DNA of 64,000 bases, from NCBI RefSeq assembly GCF_947488715.1, contig NZ_CANLAG010000009.1, forward strand, positions 62,001 through 126,000. The letters run 5' to 3'. The notes under the pieces are model-generated. The model worked only from the letters and a program-made list of their open reading frames with translations. It ran no database searches and had not been told where the DNA came from. This DNA is from an uncultured Tateyamaria sp. GTDB lineage: Bacteria; Pseudomonadota; Alphaproteobacteria; Rhodobacterales; Rhodobacteraceae. A program made the translations under genes and the position numbers. Below are positions 32,188-44,378 of the stretch, in pieces (positions within the stretch are counted from its first letter, which is position 1; the number at the start of each line of letters is the position of its first letter).

Positions 32188-34539
32188 ATGGGACTGGGGA
32201 AATCGGGCGCGCGGGCGTTGGCACTTGCAGGTCAACGGCGCGTCTATCGAGCATTTGTATTTTTAGCACTGATTTCAGTGATATGGGTGGGCCAAACGGC
32301 ACCGTCCTGGGCGCAGAATTTCCAATTCTCACGCATCGTCGTGGATGGAAATACGCGGATTGGTGACGCGGCGATCCTGACCCGTGCGGGAATCGCACCG
32401 GGCCAGACCGTTACGGCGGGCCAAGTGAATGACGCGTTGCAAAACCTGCAAACGAGCGGCCTTTTTGAAAACGTGTCGATCGAACCGCAGGGAAGCACGC
32501 TGCGCATCACTGTTGTCGAGTTTCCGACGATCAACCGGGTGTCTTTCGAGGGCAACCGCAGGATTGATGACGAAGCGCTGTCGGCCATCATCCAAAGCCA
32601 GGAACGCCGGGTGTTTAACCCCGCAACGGCCGAGCGTGATGCCAGCAACATTGCCGAGGCATACACGACAGCAGGCCGGATCGCGGCACGGGTCAGCCCG
32701 CGCATCATCCGCCGCACAGACAACCGCGTCGACCTCGTGTTTGAGATTTTCGAAGGTGACGTTGTTGAAATCGAGCGCATCAGTTTTGTCGGTAATCGTG
32801 TCTATTCGGACCGCCGCCTGCGCCGCGTTCTCGAGACCAAGCAAGCGGGCCTGTTCCGCGCACTGATCAAAACAGACACGCTGGTCGAGGACCGGATTGC
32901 GTTTGACCGGCAGGTCTTGGCCGACTTCTACAGCTCGCGCGGCTACATCGACTTCCGCACTCTGTCGAGCAATGCGGAACTGACCGAAGAGCGCGATGGT
33001 TTCTTCCTGGTTTTCAACATTCAGGAAGGGCAGCAGTTCAAGTTTGGCGACATCACAGTTGTCAGTGACCTGCCTTCCATTGATGCCGACGACTATCAAC
33101 GTCTTATCAAGGCGCGCCCCGGTGTGGTCTATTCGCCGTCGCTGGTCGAAGCCGAGATTGCCCGGATGGAAGCGCAGGGTGTGCGCGATGGCGTCGATTT
33201 CCTGCGGGTGGAACCTCGTGTGGTGCGCAATGACCGTGATCTGACGCTGGATGTCGAACTTGTACTCAGCCGTGGACCGCGCGTCTTTGTTGAGCGCATC
33301 GACATCGAGGGCAACACAACAACACTGGACCGCGTGATCCGCCGTCAATTCAAGATTGCCGAAGGTGACCCGTTCAATCCGCGTGAAATCCGTAACTCTG
33401 CCGAGCGTATTCGCGCCTTGGACTTCTTTGAAACGTCCGAAGTGAATGCCCGCGAAGGCTCGCGCCCGGATCAGGTGGTGATCGACGTGGATGTCGAGGA
33501 AAAGCCAACCGGCTCTTTGAACTTCGGTGGTTCATTCTCTGCCGAGGATGGGTTTGGTCTGGCGCTCAGCTTCACCGAGCGTAACTTCCTTGGGCGGGGG
33601 CAGACGCTGGGGTTCAGCTTTTCTTCTGCGGAAGAGGCCGAGCAATATGGCATCAATTTCCTTGAGCCGTCTTTCCTGGGTCGCGACGTGGCCTTTGGGT
33701 TGAACATTCTCTACTCGGAGAGTGACTCGAGCTTTACTAACTACGACAGCGAGTCGTTGCGGTTCCAGCCCAGCATCACATTCCCGATCAGTGAGAATGG
33801 CCGCCTGAGCCTGCGCTATACCTATCTGGACAATGAAATGTTGGCGCGCGACCCGGTTGTGCACGGCAATGTGGTACAGAACGAGATCAACGCCGGATCG
33901 CTCGTGTCGTCGTCCATCGGCTACACATACAGCTACGACTCGCGCACCTCGGGTTTGAACCCGACTGCGGGCTTCCTGTTCGAGTTTGGTCAGGATTTCG
34001 GTGGGATCGGTGGGGACCAGGAATTCATCCGTACCACCGGTAAGGTTGTGGCCCAGCGTTTGGCCTTTAACGAAGAGGTGACACTGCGGGCTTCGCTTGA
34101 AGGTGGTCTGCTTGCGTTCTCTGGCGGGACAAGCCGGTCGGTGGACCGTTTCACCGTCGGGCCGCGTATTCTGCGCGGCTTTGAACCCGGCGGTATCGGT
34201 CCTCGGGACCGGTTGGCGAGCGGCGAAACTGACCCGTTGGGTGGCAACCTGTATCTTGCCGCACGCTTCGAAGCGGAATTCCCTCTGGGTCTGCCCGAAG
34301 AACTGGGTATCCGGGGTGGCGTATTCTACGACGTCGGCAACCTGTGGGATCTGGACGATGTGAACCTGACCGGGGGCGATGTCGTGGGCGAGGGTGGTTC
34401 ATTCCGCCATGTCATCGGGTTCTCGATCTTCTGGGACACGATCGTGGGGCCGCTGCGTCTGAACTTTAGCAATGCGCTCAGCAAAGAAGAATTTGACCGC
34501 GAGCAACAGTTCGATCTGACCATCTCGACCACGTTTTGA
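32188..34539 (+). CDS. bamA: Outer membrane protein assembly factor BamA
   Basis: This 783-residue outer-membrane protein has a signal peptide (cleavage near SWAQ, residue 43), five POTRA domains (about 44-440; RIVVDGNTRI, INRVSFEGNRRI, VERIDIEGNTTT) and a C-terminal 16-strand barrel with final Phe (LTISTTF). It inserts beta-barrel proteins into the outer membrane. GTGGGG precedes ATG 32188; the earlier frame from 32116 lacks a signal. Its substrates include LptD, encoded at the far end of the window. It is complete. Confidence 0.96.
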   Translation: MGLGKSGARALALAGQRRVYRAFVFLALISVIWVGQTAPSWAQNFQFSRIVVDGNTRIGDAAILTRAGIAPGQTVTAGQVNDALQNLQTSGLFENVSIEPQGSTLRITVVEFPTINRVSFEGNRRIDDEALSAIIQSQERRVFNPATAERDASNIAEAYTTAGRIAARVSPRIIRRTDNRVDLVFEIFEGDVVEIERISFVGNRVYSDRRLRRVLETKQAGLFRALIKTDTLVEDRIAFDRQVLADFYSSRGYIDFRTLSSNAELTEERDGFFLVFNIQEGQQFKFGDITVVSDLPSIDADDYQRLIKARPGVVYSPSLVEAEIARMEAQGVRDGVDFLRVEPRVVRNDRDLTLDVELVLSRGPRVFVERIDIEGNTTTLDRVIRRQFKIAEGDPFNPREIRNSAERIRALDFFETSEVNAREGSRPDQVVIDVDVEEKPTGSLNFGGSFSAEDGFGLALSFTERNFLGRGQTLGFSFSSAEEAEQYGINFLEPSFLGRDVAFGLNILYSESDSSFTNYDSESLRFQPSITFPISENGRLSLRYTYLDNEMLARDPVVHGNVVQNEINAGSLVSSSIGYTYSYDSRTSGLNPTAGFLFEFGQDFGGIGGDQEFIRTTGKVVAQRLAFNEEVTLRASLEGGLLAFSGGTSRSVDRFTVGPRILRGFEPGGIGPRDRLASGETDPLGGNLYLAARFEAEFPLGLPEELGIRGGVFYDVGNLWDLDDVNLTGGDVVGEGGSFRHVIGFSIFWDTIVGPLRLNFSNALSKEEFDREQQFDLTISTTF

Positions 34540-34543
34540 CGCC

Positions 34544-35083
34544 ATGATGGGCTGGGTGCGCGCAGCATGTGTTGCCTTGGCGGTGTGTATCGCTGCCATG
34601 GCGACAGCACAGGATGTGCGCAGCCCCATTCTGACCATCGACAGTGAACGCCTGTACCGCGGCAGTGCCTTTGGTCAGCGCGTGGTGCAGGACATTGAGG
34701 CGCAAACCTCGGCTCTGTCCGAAGAGAACCGCGTGCTGGAAGAGCAGCTTGAAACCGAAGAACAGGAATTGACCGACCAGCGACCGGAGATGACACCAGA
34801 GGATTTTCGCAATCTGGCTGATGCGTTTGACGCCCGTGTGCAATCTATTCGCCGTGACCGGGAAGCCAAAAGCCGCGCAATTGCCGCGCAGTTGGAAGAA
34901 AACCGTGATCGGTTTCTCAATGCCGCCGCACCCGTCCTCGAAGCGATCATGCGTGAGGCGGGCGCTGCCGTCATCCTTGAACGCCGCAGTGTCTTTGTCA
35001 GTGCAAACGCCATCGACATCACAGAAGCCGCCATTGCGCGCATTGATGCCGTTCTGGGCGATGGACGGCCAGCGGGCGACTAG
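34544..35083 (+). CDS. skp: OmpH/Skp family periplasmic chaperone
   Basis: This 179-residue protein has a signal peptide (VRAACVALAVCIAAMATAQD) and a coiled-coil body (about 50-125, rich in Glu/Gln/Arg, with LEEQLETEEQELTDQRPEM). The small C-terminal domain carries AAVILERRSVFVSANAIDIT, typical of OmpH/Skp. Skp holds unfolded outer-membrane proteins for BamA, encoded 4 bases upstream. In many proteobacteria lpxD follows here; it is absent from this operon. Confidence 0.88.
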   Translation: MMGWVRAACVALAVCIAAMATAQDVRSPILTIDSERLYRGSAFGQRVVQDIEAQTSALSEENRVLEEQLETEEQELTDQRPEMTPEDFRNLADAFDARVQSIRRDREAKSRAIAAQLEENRDRFLNAAAPVLEAIMREAGAAVILERRSVFVSANAIDITEAAIARIDAVLGDGRPAGD

Positions 35084-35158
35084 GGTTTGCTTGCGGGGCG
35101 CATCCCGTCTTGGTAGGCACATCATCAACATAGAACGAACCAAAGGCCCGCATTTCTC

Positions 35159-35623
35159 ATGTCCACTGACCTTATGACCGCCGATATCGGGCTGATCCAA
35201 CGTATCCTGCCGCACCGGTATCCTTTCTTGCTTGTGGACCGTGTGGTGGACATTGACGGTTATGCCTCGGCGACGGGGATCAAGAACGTCACGATGAACG
35301 AGCCGCATTTCCAAGGCCATTTTCCGGGCAAACCGATCATGCCGGGTGTGACGATTGTCGAGGCCATGGCGCAGACAGCGGCTGTGATGGTCGGGACCGC
35401 GTTGGACATGGCCGACAAGGAAATGCTGGTCTACTTCATGGCCATCGAAAAATGTAAATTCCGCCGGATGGTCACGCCGGGTGATGTGCTGATGCTGAAA
35501 CTGATAACCACACGCGGCAAGCCGGGCGCAAAGGTCTGGAAATTCAGCGGCGTTGCAGAGGTGGAAGGCGAGATGGCCTGTGAAGTCGAATTCACCGCCA
35601 TGATGGATTTGCCCGCGACATGA
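35159..35623 (+). CDS. fabZ: 3-hydroxyacyl-ACP dehydratase FabZ
   Basis: This 154-residue hot-dog-fold enzyme dehydrates 3-hydroxyacyl-ACP in fatty acid synthesis. The active site [11 protein letters not shown] has His54, and Glu68 follows in [23 protein letters not shown] lies near the start. It overlaps lpxA by 4 bases. FabZ competes with LpxA for hydroxyacyl-ACP, so their coupling is meaningful. Confidence 0.96.
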   Translation: MSTDLMTADIGLIQRILPHRYPFLLVDRVVDIDGYASATGIKNVTMNEPHFQGHFPGKPIMPGVTIVEAMAQTAAVMVGTALDMADKEMLVYFMAIEKCKFRRMVTPGDVLMLKLITTRGKPGAKVWKFSGVAEVEGEMACEVEFTAMMDLPAT

Positions 35624-36408
35624 GTGATGACCTGATCCATCCCTCCGCAGTGATCGAGGCGGGCGCGCAGATCGACAAATCGGCGCGCGTCGGCCCGTTT
35701 TGCGTGGTGGGTGCCGATGTGACCCTTGGGCCGGACGTTGAGCTCAAGAGCCATGTTGTTGTCACGGGACAGACGCTGATTGGTGAGGGAACCGTTGTTT
35801 TTCCTTTTGCAGTGATCGGCGAGGTGCCGCAGGACCTGAAGTTCAAAGGCGAAGCCAGCAGGTTGGTCATCGGCAAACGCAATCGCATCCGAGAACATGT
35901 CACGATGAATGGTGGCACCGAGGGTGGTGGCGGTGTCACGCAGATTGGCGATGACGGACTGTTTATGGCTGGATGTCACATTGCGCACGACGCCCATGTC
36001 GGTGACCGCGTGATCGTGGTCAATTCGGCGGCGGTGGCGGGCCACTGCGTATTGGAAGACGACGTGATCGTGGGCGGGCTGTCTGGCATTCACCAGTTTG
36101 TTCGTATTGGCCGTGGTGCCATCATCGGTGCGGTCACCATGGTGACCAATGACGTGATCCCTTACGGGCTGGTTCAGGCACCGCGCGGTGAGTTGGATGG
36201 TCTGAACCTTGTGGGTCTCAAGCGGCGCGGCGTTGCCCGTTCTGACATCACAGCATTGCGCGCGGCCTTTCAGATGTTGGCGCAAGGTGACGGCACGTTC
36301 CATGACCGGGCCGAACGGCTGGGCAAAGAAAGCGACAGCGCCTACGTCCGCGAAATCGTGGCATTTGTTCTGGGCGACAGCGACCGGTCGTTTTTGACCC
36401 CGCGTTGA
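35620..36408 (+). CDS. lpxA: UDP-GlcNAc acyltransferase
   Basis: This 262-residue enzyme starts lipid A synthesis by acylating UDP-GlcNAc with a 3-hydroxyacyl-ACP. It has a left-handed beta helix of hexapeptide repeats and the catalytic His123 in [12 protein letters not shown], followed by a helical C-terminal domain. The start overlaps the fabZ stop (ATGA), and the stop shares one base with the lpxI ATG. Confidence 0.96.
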   Translation: MSDDLIHPSAVIEAGAQIDKSARVGPFCVVGADVTLGPDVELKSHVVVTGQTLIGEGTVVFPFAVIGEVPQDLKFKGEASRLVIGKRNRIREHVTMNGGTEGGGGVTQIGDDGLFMAGCHIAHDAHVGDRVIVVNSAAVAGHCVLEDDVIVGGLSGIHQFVRIGRGAIIGAVTMVTNDVIPYGLVQAPRGELDGLNLVGLKRRGVARSDITALRAAFQMLAQGDGTFHDRAERLGKESDSAYVREIVAFVLGDSDRSFLTPR

Positions 36409-37301
36409 TGTTGGCACTGGTCGCAGGTCGCGGAGGGTTGCCTGCCGCTGTTGTTCAAAGTCTGGACGCCGCGCCTCTGGTCTGTTCGTTGCAGGGCAAC
36501 ACACCAGATACACTATCGGTGGACGTTGTGTTCCGGATTGAGACGCTGGGGTCCTTTCTGCATGACCTTATCGACCGTGGCGTGACGGACGTGTGTTTTT
36601 GCGGCGGTGTGTCCCGGCCCACCGTTGATCCGTCGCTGATCGACGCCCGCACCGCGCCCTTGGTGCCGCGTCTTGCGGCGGTTCTGGCAGGCGGAGAAGA
36701 CAGTGCGCTGCGCGTCATCATCGACATTTTCGAAGAGGCAGGGCTGCGCGTACGCGGGGCGCACGATCTTGCGCCGGACTTGTTGCCGCGCACAGGTGTC
36801 GCGACGGTGGCTCGGGCCACAGCCGGTATTGAGACGCAGATAGAGTTGGCGGGCCGGGTCCTGGCCGAGCAATCAGAGCAAGACCTTGGGCAGGCCTGTG
36901 TCATCCGTGGCAGCGATGTGATCGCACGCGAAGATACACGCGGCACGGATGCAATGCTGGCGGAGTTGGCTGAGCCCTATTCTGGGCCGGACATCCCTTT
37001 GGACCCGTTCCAGTTTGCGGTCGAAAAGGTGGGTGAGGCGCTTGATCTTGCCGCTGACTGGTTGTCTGGCCCCGTGGCGGAGGCGCGTGCGCAGGCCGAA
37101 GGTGGCATTTTGTTCAAAGCGCCGAAACCCGGTCAGGATCGCCGCGTTGACTTGCCAACGATCGGCCCCACAACTGCGATGCGCGCAGCCGAGGCCGGGC
37201 TGGACGGCATCGTGATCCAGGCGGGCGGGGTGATTGTCTTGGACAGGCCCCAGGTCGTGCGGATCCTGGATGCGATGGGCATGTTCCTGTGGGTGCGCTA
37301 A
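36408..37301 (+). CDS. lpxI: UDP-2,3-diacylglucosamine diphosphatase LpxI
   Basis: This 297-residue protein hydrolyses UDP-2,3-diacylglucosamine to lipid X and UMP, the role LpxH plays in gammaproteobacteria. The start LALVAGRGGLPAAVVQ and the C-terminal DLPTIGPTTAMRAAEAGLDG are LpxI signatures. ATG 36408 shares a base with the lpxA stop. It overlaps lpxB by 13 bases. It is complete. Confidence 0.95.
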   Translation: MLALVAGRGGLPAAVVQSLDAAPLVCSLQGNTPDTLSVDVVFRIETLGSFLHDLIDRGVTDVCFCGGVSRPTVDPSLIDARTAPLVPRLAAVLAGGEDSALRVIIDIFEEAGLRVRGAHDLAPDLLPRTGVATVARATAGIETQIELAGRVLAEQSEQDLGQACVIRGSDVIAREDTRGTDAMLAELAEPYSGPDIPLDPFQFAVEKVGEALDLAADWLSGPVAEARAQAEGGILFKAPKPGQDRRVDLPTIGPTTAMRAAEAGLDGIVIQAGGVIVLDRPQVVRILDAMGMFLWVR

Positions 37302-38452
37302 AGGTCTTTATCGTTGCGGGAGAGCCATCGGGGGACGCACTGGGAGGTGCGTTGATGGGGGGGCTGAACACGCTAGCACCCGGTGTCGCGTATGCTGGCA
37401 TTGGCGGCCCTTTGATGCAGGCGCAAGGCCTGACCAGCCAGTTCGACATGAACGAGCTGTCGGTGATGGGCATCGCAGAGGTACTGCCCAAGTACCGCCA
37501 CCTCAAACGACGCATCAAGGAAACAGCGGACGCGGTCGTGGCCACCAAACCCGACGTGCTGATCACCATCGACAGCCCTGATTTCAGTCTGCGCGTGGCC
37601 AAACAGGTCAAAGCACAGTCGGATATCCGAACAGTGCACTACGTGGCACCAACCGTTTGGGCGTGGCGTCCCAAACGTGCAGCCAAGATGGCGCAGATGA
37701 TCGACCATGTTCTGGCACTTTTTCCCTTTGAGCCGCCGTATATGGAGGCCGAAGGGATCGCTTGTGACTTTGTTGGTCATCCGGCGGCGACCGTGCCGCG
37801 CGCGACCCCGGCAGAGATTGCCGGGTTTCGTGCAGAGCATGGGGTCGCAGCGGCCGACCCTTTGGTGTTGGTTTTGCCCGGATCGCGCCGCGGTGAAGTC
37901 AGCCGTATGGCCCCGGTGTTCGGTCAGGCGCTTGGTCAGATCAGCGCCACCCGTCCGGCAATGCGTATGATCCTGCCCGTGGCACCGGCGGTCGCGGAAT
38001 TGGTCAAGGCAGAGGTGTCAGACTGGCCCGTCGCGCCCATTGTGTTGGATCCATCTGGCATGTCACCAGAGGCCGCAGCTACCCGCAAGCGTACTGCCTT
38101 TGCCGCAGCGGATGCGGCATTGGCGACGTCCGGCACGGTTGCATTGGAACTGGCAGCGGCAGGCACCCCGATGGTCAGTGCCTACAGTTTCCACTGGCTG
38201 ACCCTCTTTATCCTCAAACGCATGGCCGTGACGGATACCGGCAGCTTGATCAATCATGTGACCGAAACGCGTGTCGTTCCCGAAGTGATTGCAGAGAAAT
38301 TTACCGTACCTAATATAGTGGCCGCCATGAACACGTTGCTGGATGATCCAAGCGGGCAGGCGGCAGCGATGGAACTGACCATGGACCGCCTGGGCCGAGG
38401 CGGCGAAGACCCCGGTTTGCGCGCCGCGCGTGCGGTGCTGGACCGGCTGTAA
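37289..38452 (+). CDS. lpxB: Lipid A disaccharide synthase
   Basis: This 387-residue glycosyltransferase (GT19) condenses lipid X with UDP-diacylglucosamine. It shows VFIVAGEPSGDALGG at the start, VAPTVWAWRPKRA, FVGHP and LPGSRRGEVSRM. It starts with GTG inside lpxI (13-base overlap). It is the last gene of the long operon and ends 6 bases from the convergent tyrS. It is complete and of normal length. Confidence 0.96.
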   Translation: MGALKVFIVAGEPSGDALGGALMGGLNTLAPGVAYAGIGGPLMQAQGLTSQFDMNELSVMGIAEVLPKYRHLKRRIKETADAVVATKPDVLITIDSPDFSLRVAKQVKAQSDIRTVHYVAPTVWAWRPKRAAKMAQMIDHVLALFPFEPPYMEAEGIACDFVGHPAATVPRATPAEIAGFRAEHGVAAADPLVLVLPGSRRGEVSRMAPVFGQALGQISATRPAMRMILPVAPAVAELVKAEVSDWPVAPIVLDPSGMSPEAAATRKRTAFAAADAALATSGTVALELAAAGTPMVSAYSFHWLTLFILKRMAVTDTGSLINHVTETRVVPEVIAEKFTVPNIVAAMNTLLDDPSGQAAAMELTMDRLGRGGEDPGLRAARAVLDRL

Positions 38453-38458
38453 CGCTGG

Positions 38459-39700
38459 CTAGCCGACCTGCACGAGGGCATGCCGTTTTTTGCCCGCCGA
38501 CAGCTTGATCGGCTGGGAAAAAGCGTCGGCGCTGATCATGGTGCCCGCGTTGGTCACCTGTTCATCGTTCATCTTGGCCCCGCCTTCGGCGATCAGGCGT
38601 TTGGCTTCCTTGCCGGAGCCGGCGAGGCCGGATTTCACGATGAGCTGAACAATGGAAACGCCATCCGCGACGTCATCAGCACTGAGCGTCAAGGTCGGCA
38701 GGTCATCCCCCACGCCCCCTTTCTCAAACACGTCACGCGCAGTTTGGGCGGCGGCTGCGGCAGCCTCTGCGCCGTGCAGCAGGGTGGTAACCTCAGAGGC
38801 CAGACGTGCCTTGGCCTCGTTGATCTCCGACCCTTCCAGTGCGCCCAACCTGTCACACTCGTCCAGAGGCAGCTCGGTGTAGAGCTTGAGGAACCGTCCA
38901 ACATCGGCGTCGGTCGTATTGCGCCAGAACTGCCAGAACTCATAGGGGCTGAGCATATCGGGGTTCAGCCAGACAGCACCGGACTGGGATTTGCCCATCT
39001 TTTTGCCATCGGACGTGGTCAGCAAGGGGGACGTCAGGCCGTAGACTTCGCCGTCGATCACACGGCGCGTCAGATCGATGCCGTTGACGATGTTGCCCCA
39101 TTGATCCGATCCGCCCATCTGCAGGATACAGCCGTAGCGGCGGTGCAGTTCCATGAAGTCATAGGCCTGCAGGATCATGTAGTTAAATTCGAGGAAGGAC
39201 AGAGACTGTTCCCGGTCCAGCCGCGATTTGACGGACTCAAAGCTGAGCATGCGGTTGATCGAGAAATGCCGCCCGATGTCGCGCAGAAAATCGAGGTAGT
39301 TGAGACCATCAAGCCACTCGGCGTTGTTCAGCATCTGCGCGCCGTTGTCATAGTCGATATAGGAGGAGAAAACCCGTTTGATACCTGCGATGTTGTCGTC
39401 AATGGCGGCGGCATCCAGCAGCGGGCGCTCATCTGCTCGAAACGACGGATCGCCCACCTTGGTGGTGCCACCACCCATAAGCGTGATCGGGTTATGCCCG
39501 GTCTGTTGGAACCAGCGCAGCATCATGATCTGGATGAGCGAGCCGACGTGCAGCGACTTGGCCGTCGCGTCGAAACCGATATAGGCCGATTGCCCCGGTT
39601 TCAGCAATGTGTCGTCCAGCGCCTGCATGTCGGTGCAGTCGGCAAGAAACCCACGGGACTGCATCACGTGCAGGAAATCGGATCGGGGGGTATACGTCAT
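38459..39700 (-). CDS. tyrS: Tyrosyl-tRNA synthetase
   Basis: This 413-residue class I synthetase charges tRNA-Tyr. The HIGH-type motif is in [16 protein letters not shown], the KMSKS loop reads KKMGKS, and a C-terminal S4 RNA-binding domain (about 345-410; [20 protein letters not shown]) is present. ATG 39700 is preferred because [13 protein letters not shown] is the natural N-terminus; the longer frame to 39874 lies antisense to anmK. It is divergent from anmK by 64 bases. Confidence 0.95.
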   Translation of the reverse strand: MTYTPRSDFLHVMQSRGFLADCTDMQALDDTLLKPGQSAYIGFDATAKSLHVGSLIQIMMLRWFQQTGHNPITLMGGGTTKVGDPSFRADERPLLDAAAIDDNIAGIKRVFSSYIDYDNGAQMLNNAEWLDGLNYLDFLRDIGRHFSINRMLSFESVKSRLDREQSLSFLEFNYMILQAYDFMELHRRYGCILQMGGSDQWGNIVNGIDLTRRVIDGEVYGLTSPLLTTSDGKKMGKSQSGAVWLNPDMLSPYEFWQFWRNTTDADVGRFLKLYTELPLDECDRLGALEGSEINEAKARLASEVTTLLHGAEAAAAAAQTARDVFEKGGVGDDLPTLTLSADDVADGVSIVQLIVKSGLAGSGKEAKRLIAEGGAKMNDEQVTNAGTMISADAFSQPIKLSAGKKRHALVQVG

Positions 39701-39764
39701 TTGGCTTGTCCTTGGGGCGGGCCTCGCGCAGTCTATACGGCGGGTTGGGGCAAAGGAAAAGACC

Positions 39765-40877
39765 ATGGATAAGGTCCGGGAAAAAGGGCGTGTGGTCCGC
39801 GCACTTGGCGCGATGTCGGGGACGTCCCTTGATGGGGTGGATGCGGCGGTATTGGACACGGACGGTGTGAGCATTCATGCGTTTGGCCCGGCGCAGTACC
39901 GGCCTTACACAGACACCGAACGGGACGTTTTGCGGGCAGCGTTGGGCAAGTGGACGGGCCCTGAATTGCCGCAAGCGTCTGAAGTCGTGATGGACGCGCA
40001 TGTTGATGTGCTGGCCCCTCACAGTGCGGTCGACCTGATTGGCTTTCATGGACAGACGGTGGCGCATGCCCCCCGCATGCAAGGCACGCTCCAGATCGGT
40101 GATGGCGCAGCACTGGCCGACAGGTTGCAAACCCCAGTCGTGTGGGATTTCCGCTCGGCAGATGTGGAATTGGGCGGCGAAGGTGCACCCCTGGCACCGT
40201 TCTTTCATTTCGCATGCGCGCGCTGGATCGGCGCACAAGAACCGGTTGCCTTTCTCAACCTGGGCGGCGTTGGGAATCTAACATGGGTGAACCCGTCCGC
40301 TGCAAAGCCTGAGGATGAGGGGGCACTGCTGGCCTTTGACACTGGCCCAGCAAACGCGCCTGTCAATGACCTCGTGTCGGATCGGCTGGGCCTGCCATTT
40401 GACAAGGATGGCGCCCTTGCCGCCAAAGGGACCGTAGAAGCGGGTGCGCTGGAGTTGTTCCTTGCCGAGCCCTACTTTGCCCGTATTCCGCCGAAGTCTT
40501 TGGACCGGAACGATTTTTCGGAAATGATTGCACTGGTGAGCGAGTTGAGCGATGCGGATGCTGCGGCGACCCTGACGGCCATGTGCGCCGCTGGTGTTGC
40601 CGAGGCGATGCAACACTGCCCTGCGCCGCCATCTCGTGTTCTCGTGACCGGAGGAGGGCGGCGCAATCCGGTGCTGATGCAGATGTTGGCGGTCTCACTG
40701 GACTGTCCCGTGGCACCGGTCGAGGATGTGGGCCTAGACGGCGATATGCTTGAGGCGCAGGCCTTTGCCTACCTCGCCGTGCGCGTTGCCCGAGGATTGC
40801 CAACCTCATGCCCGGGCACCACCGGCGTGCGTGCGGCCGTTGGGGGTGGGACCGTCAGCATACCGCGCAACGCTTAG
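39765..40877 (+). CDS. anmK: Anhydro-N-acetylmuramic acid kinase
   Basis: This 370-residue enzyme phosphorylates 1,6-anhydro-MurNAc released in peptidoglycan recycling. The start has [20 protein letters not shown], then [29 protein letters not shown] and [15 protein letters not shown] precedes ATG 39765. Its substrate is produced by lytic transglycosylases such as the one at 18110..18697. It overlaps the convergent cupin gene by 4 bases. Confidence 0.95.
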   Translation: MDKVREKGRVVRALGAMSGTSLDGVDAAVLDTDGVSIHAFGPAQYRPYTDTERDVLRAALGKWTGPELPQASEVVMDAHVDVLAPHSAVDLIGFHGQTVAHAPRMQGTLQIGDGAALADRLQTPVVWDFRSADVELGGEGAPLAPFFHFACARWIGAQEPVAFLNLGGVGNLTWVNPSAAKPEDEGALLAFDTGPANAPVNDLVSDRLGLPFDKDGALAAKGTVEAGALELFLAEPYFARIPPKSLDRNDFSEMIALVSELSDADAAATLTAMCAAGVAEAMQHCPAPPSRVLVTGGGRRNPVLMQMLAVSLDCPVAPVEDVGLDGDMLEAQAFAYLAVRVARGLPTSCPGTTGVRAAVGGGTVSIPRNA

Positions 40878-41290
40878 CCGGGAATGTCAAAGCCCGGTTC
40901 GGCCAGCGTAAACCCGTCGAACGTGAAGCCGGGCGAGACAGTACAACTCACCAACGTCCATGCGCCCGTGGTTCTTGCGGCCTGCCAGTGACCTTCGGGG
41001 ACAATCAACTGCGGCTCGCCCTGCGTCAGGTCGGGCGATAGGACATGTTCCCGCGCCGGGCCGTTGTCAGTCTCACTCATCGACAGGATCAGCGGCGCGC
41101 CGGCGTGAAACAGCCATATCTCGGTGGCGTCGACCTTGTGCCAATGGCTTTGCTCCCCTTCGGCCAACAGGAAGTAGATGCACGTACCGGTTGGATGCCC
41201 ATCGTTCTGCGCAACCCACGTCTGGCGATAGTGGCCACCCTCGGGATGCGGCGCCAGGTTCAGCCTGTTGATGATATCCTGAGCGGTCAT
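40874..41290 (-). CDS. Cupin (DUF985 family) protein
   Basis: This 138-residue protein of the Cupin_5/DUF985 family shows [11 protein letters not shown] near the start and [17 protein letters not shown] in the core, the usual metal-binding histidines of the barrel. Family members have sugar-binding or isomerase-like folds with no settled reaction. It overlaps anmK convergently by 4 bases. The substrate is unknown. Confidence 0.85.
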   Translation of the reverse strand: MTAQDIINRLNLAPHPEGGHYRQTWVAQNDGHPTGTCIYFLLAEGEQSHWHKVDATEIWLFHAGAPLILSMSETDNGPAREHVLSPDLTQGEPQLIVPEGHWQAARTTGAWTLVSCTVSPGFTFDGFTLAEPGFDIPG

Positions 41291-41336
41291 GCGCGCAGGC
41301 TATGGCCAGTGCGCAAAGGGTACAAGTGGTGCATCA

Positions 41337-41842
41337 CTAAAGTGGATGGTCGAAGAACCGGAGATACGCGGCAAATTGCGGGTCTGGTTCATAGAAGGGG
41401 GCGCAGGCCGAAAACCCCACGCGCTCATAGAGCGCAATCGCCTCGGTCAGAGGGGCAATCGTATCCAAGACCATCCGCGTATACCCATCGTTGCGCGCGC
41501 GCTTCATTGCGGTTTCGATCAATGCGCGCCCGGCACCTGTTCCGCGGGCTGCTTCGTTGACATAGATGCGCTTGATCTCTGTCACGCCGGGCATGTCCAA
41601 CGGGTAATACATGGCGCAGCCGACAACGTGGCCGTCCAACTCTGCCAACAGGATGTCACCGGCGGGGCGGGCATGGATACGGGGCAGATCAGCGATCAGC
41701 GCGGCATAGGTCTCTTTGGCATAGTAGGTTTCCACAATTGTGGGGAAGGCCGTGGAACGCGCGACCAGAATGTCCCGATACGCCCAACACAGGCGCGCCA
41801 ATTCGGTCAGGTCGGATGGGGTTGCGCTGCGAACGGTTAGCG

Positions 41843-41846
<4 letters not shown>
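41337..41846 (-). CDS. GNAT family N-acetyltransferase
   Basis: This 169-residue protein has the acetyl-CoA loop ARGTGAGRALIETAM near residues 101-115 and a C-terminal ALYERVGFSACAPFYE motif. Together with LVDLPRIH-like spacing this resembles amino-acid or peptide-type acetyltransferases. The acceptor is unknown. It starts 4 bases inside the 3' end of the secreted-protein gene, so it is probably cotranscribed from the eno side. Confidence 0.85.
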
Positions 41847-43449
<1,603 letters not shown>

Positions 43450-43493
43450 TTACGCAGCGTTTAACTTTATGGTGGCGCTAACAACAAGAGGCT

Positions 43494-44369
43494 TCATGCC
43501 GCAGTCTGCCTTTTTGCCAGCTGTTCGCGCCAGAGAGTGTACAGACCGGACAGAATGATGATGGCTGCACCGATCAGCGTGAGCATATCGGGCGATTCAC
43601 CAAAGAAGAGAACGCCGATGATCAGGGCAAAGATCATGCGTGAGTAGCGGAAGGGTGTGACAAAGCCGATCTCACCGATCCGCATGGCATAGGTGATGCC
43701 ATAGTAGCTGAGGGCGCCGATGAACACGGCGGCCATCAGCAGCATGGATTGGCCGACGGTTGGCGCAACCGGCATGATGCCGCCGAAAAAGAGCAGGATG
43801 GCCGACGCCGGGATCAGCATCGCAAAGGCCATGAAGGACAGTTGCAGCGAGCTGACCGTGGGCTTGACCCGCCGCGTTGCGAGATCGCGCACAGCAAGGC
43901 CGATGACACCCTGCACCGCAAAGAGCGATAGCCAGTCAAACCCGTCAGTGCCGGGGCGGATGATCAAAACCACGCCAGCAAAGCCAATCAGGATGGCGGC
44001 CCAGCGCCGCCAGCCCACGGCCTCGTTGAGAAAGAGCGCCGCACCCAGCGTGACCAAAAGCGGTGCGGCTTGCAAAATGGCGGATGCGGTCGAGAGGGGG
44101 ATGAGGGCAATGGCCGTGACAAAGCCAAGCGTGCCAATGAGCTCTGCGAAATTGCGCAACAGGATCGGCGGTGCGACAAAGCCCGGATCCCAAAGCGGTT
44201 GTCCTTGTCGGCGGCAAAGTGCGGCAAAAACCAACATGCCGCCCACGCCCAGCAGCCCGATAATCTGACCCAGTGGCAGCGCCCCGGCCAGCAGTTTGAT
44301 CACCGCGTCTTCGACGGCAAATCCAAGCATGGCAAGCGCCATGATGGTTGCCCCGCGCAGGTTGTCCAT
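43494..44369 (-). CDS. EamA/DMT family transporter
   Basis: This 291-residue inner-membrane protein has about ten hydrophobic helices in two EamA repeats of about 135 residues (first repeat with PLSTASAILQAAPLLVTLGA, second with FRYSRMIFALIIGVLFFGE). Relatives export metabolites or amino acids. The substrate is unknown. It is followed 9 bases upstream on the same strand by the NYN gene, so the pair may be cotranscribed. Confidence 0.9.
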   Translation of the reverse strand: MDNLRGATIMALAMLGFAVEDAVIKLLAGALPLGQIIGLLGVGGMLVFAALCRRQGQPLWDPGFVAPPILLRNFAELIGTLGFVTAIALIPLSTASAILQAAPLLVTLGAALFLNEAVGWRRWAAILIGFAGVVLIIRPGTDGFDWLSLFAVQGVIGLAVRDLATRRVKPTVSSLQLSFMAFAMLIPASAILLFFGGIMPVAPTVGQSMLLMAAVFIGALSYYGITYAMRIGEIGFVTPFRYSRMIFALIIGVLFFGESPDMLTLIGAAIIILSGLYTLWREQLAKRQTAA

Positions 44370-44378
44370 TGTTTGCCC

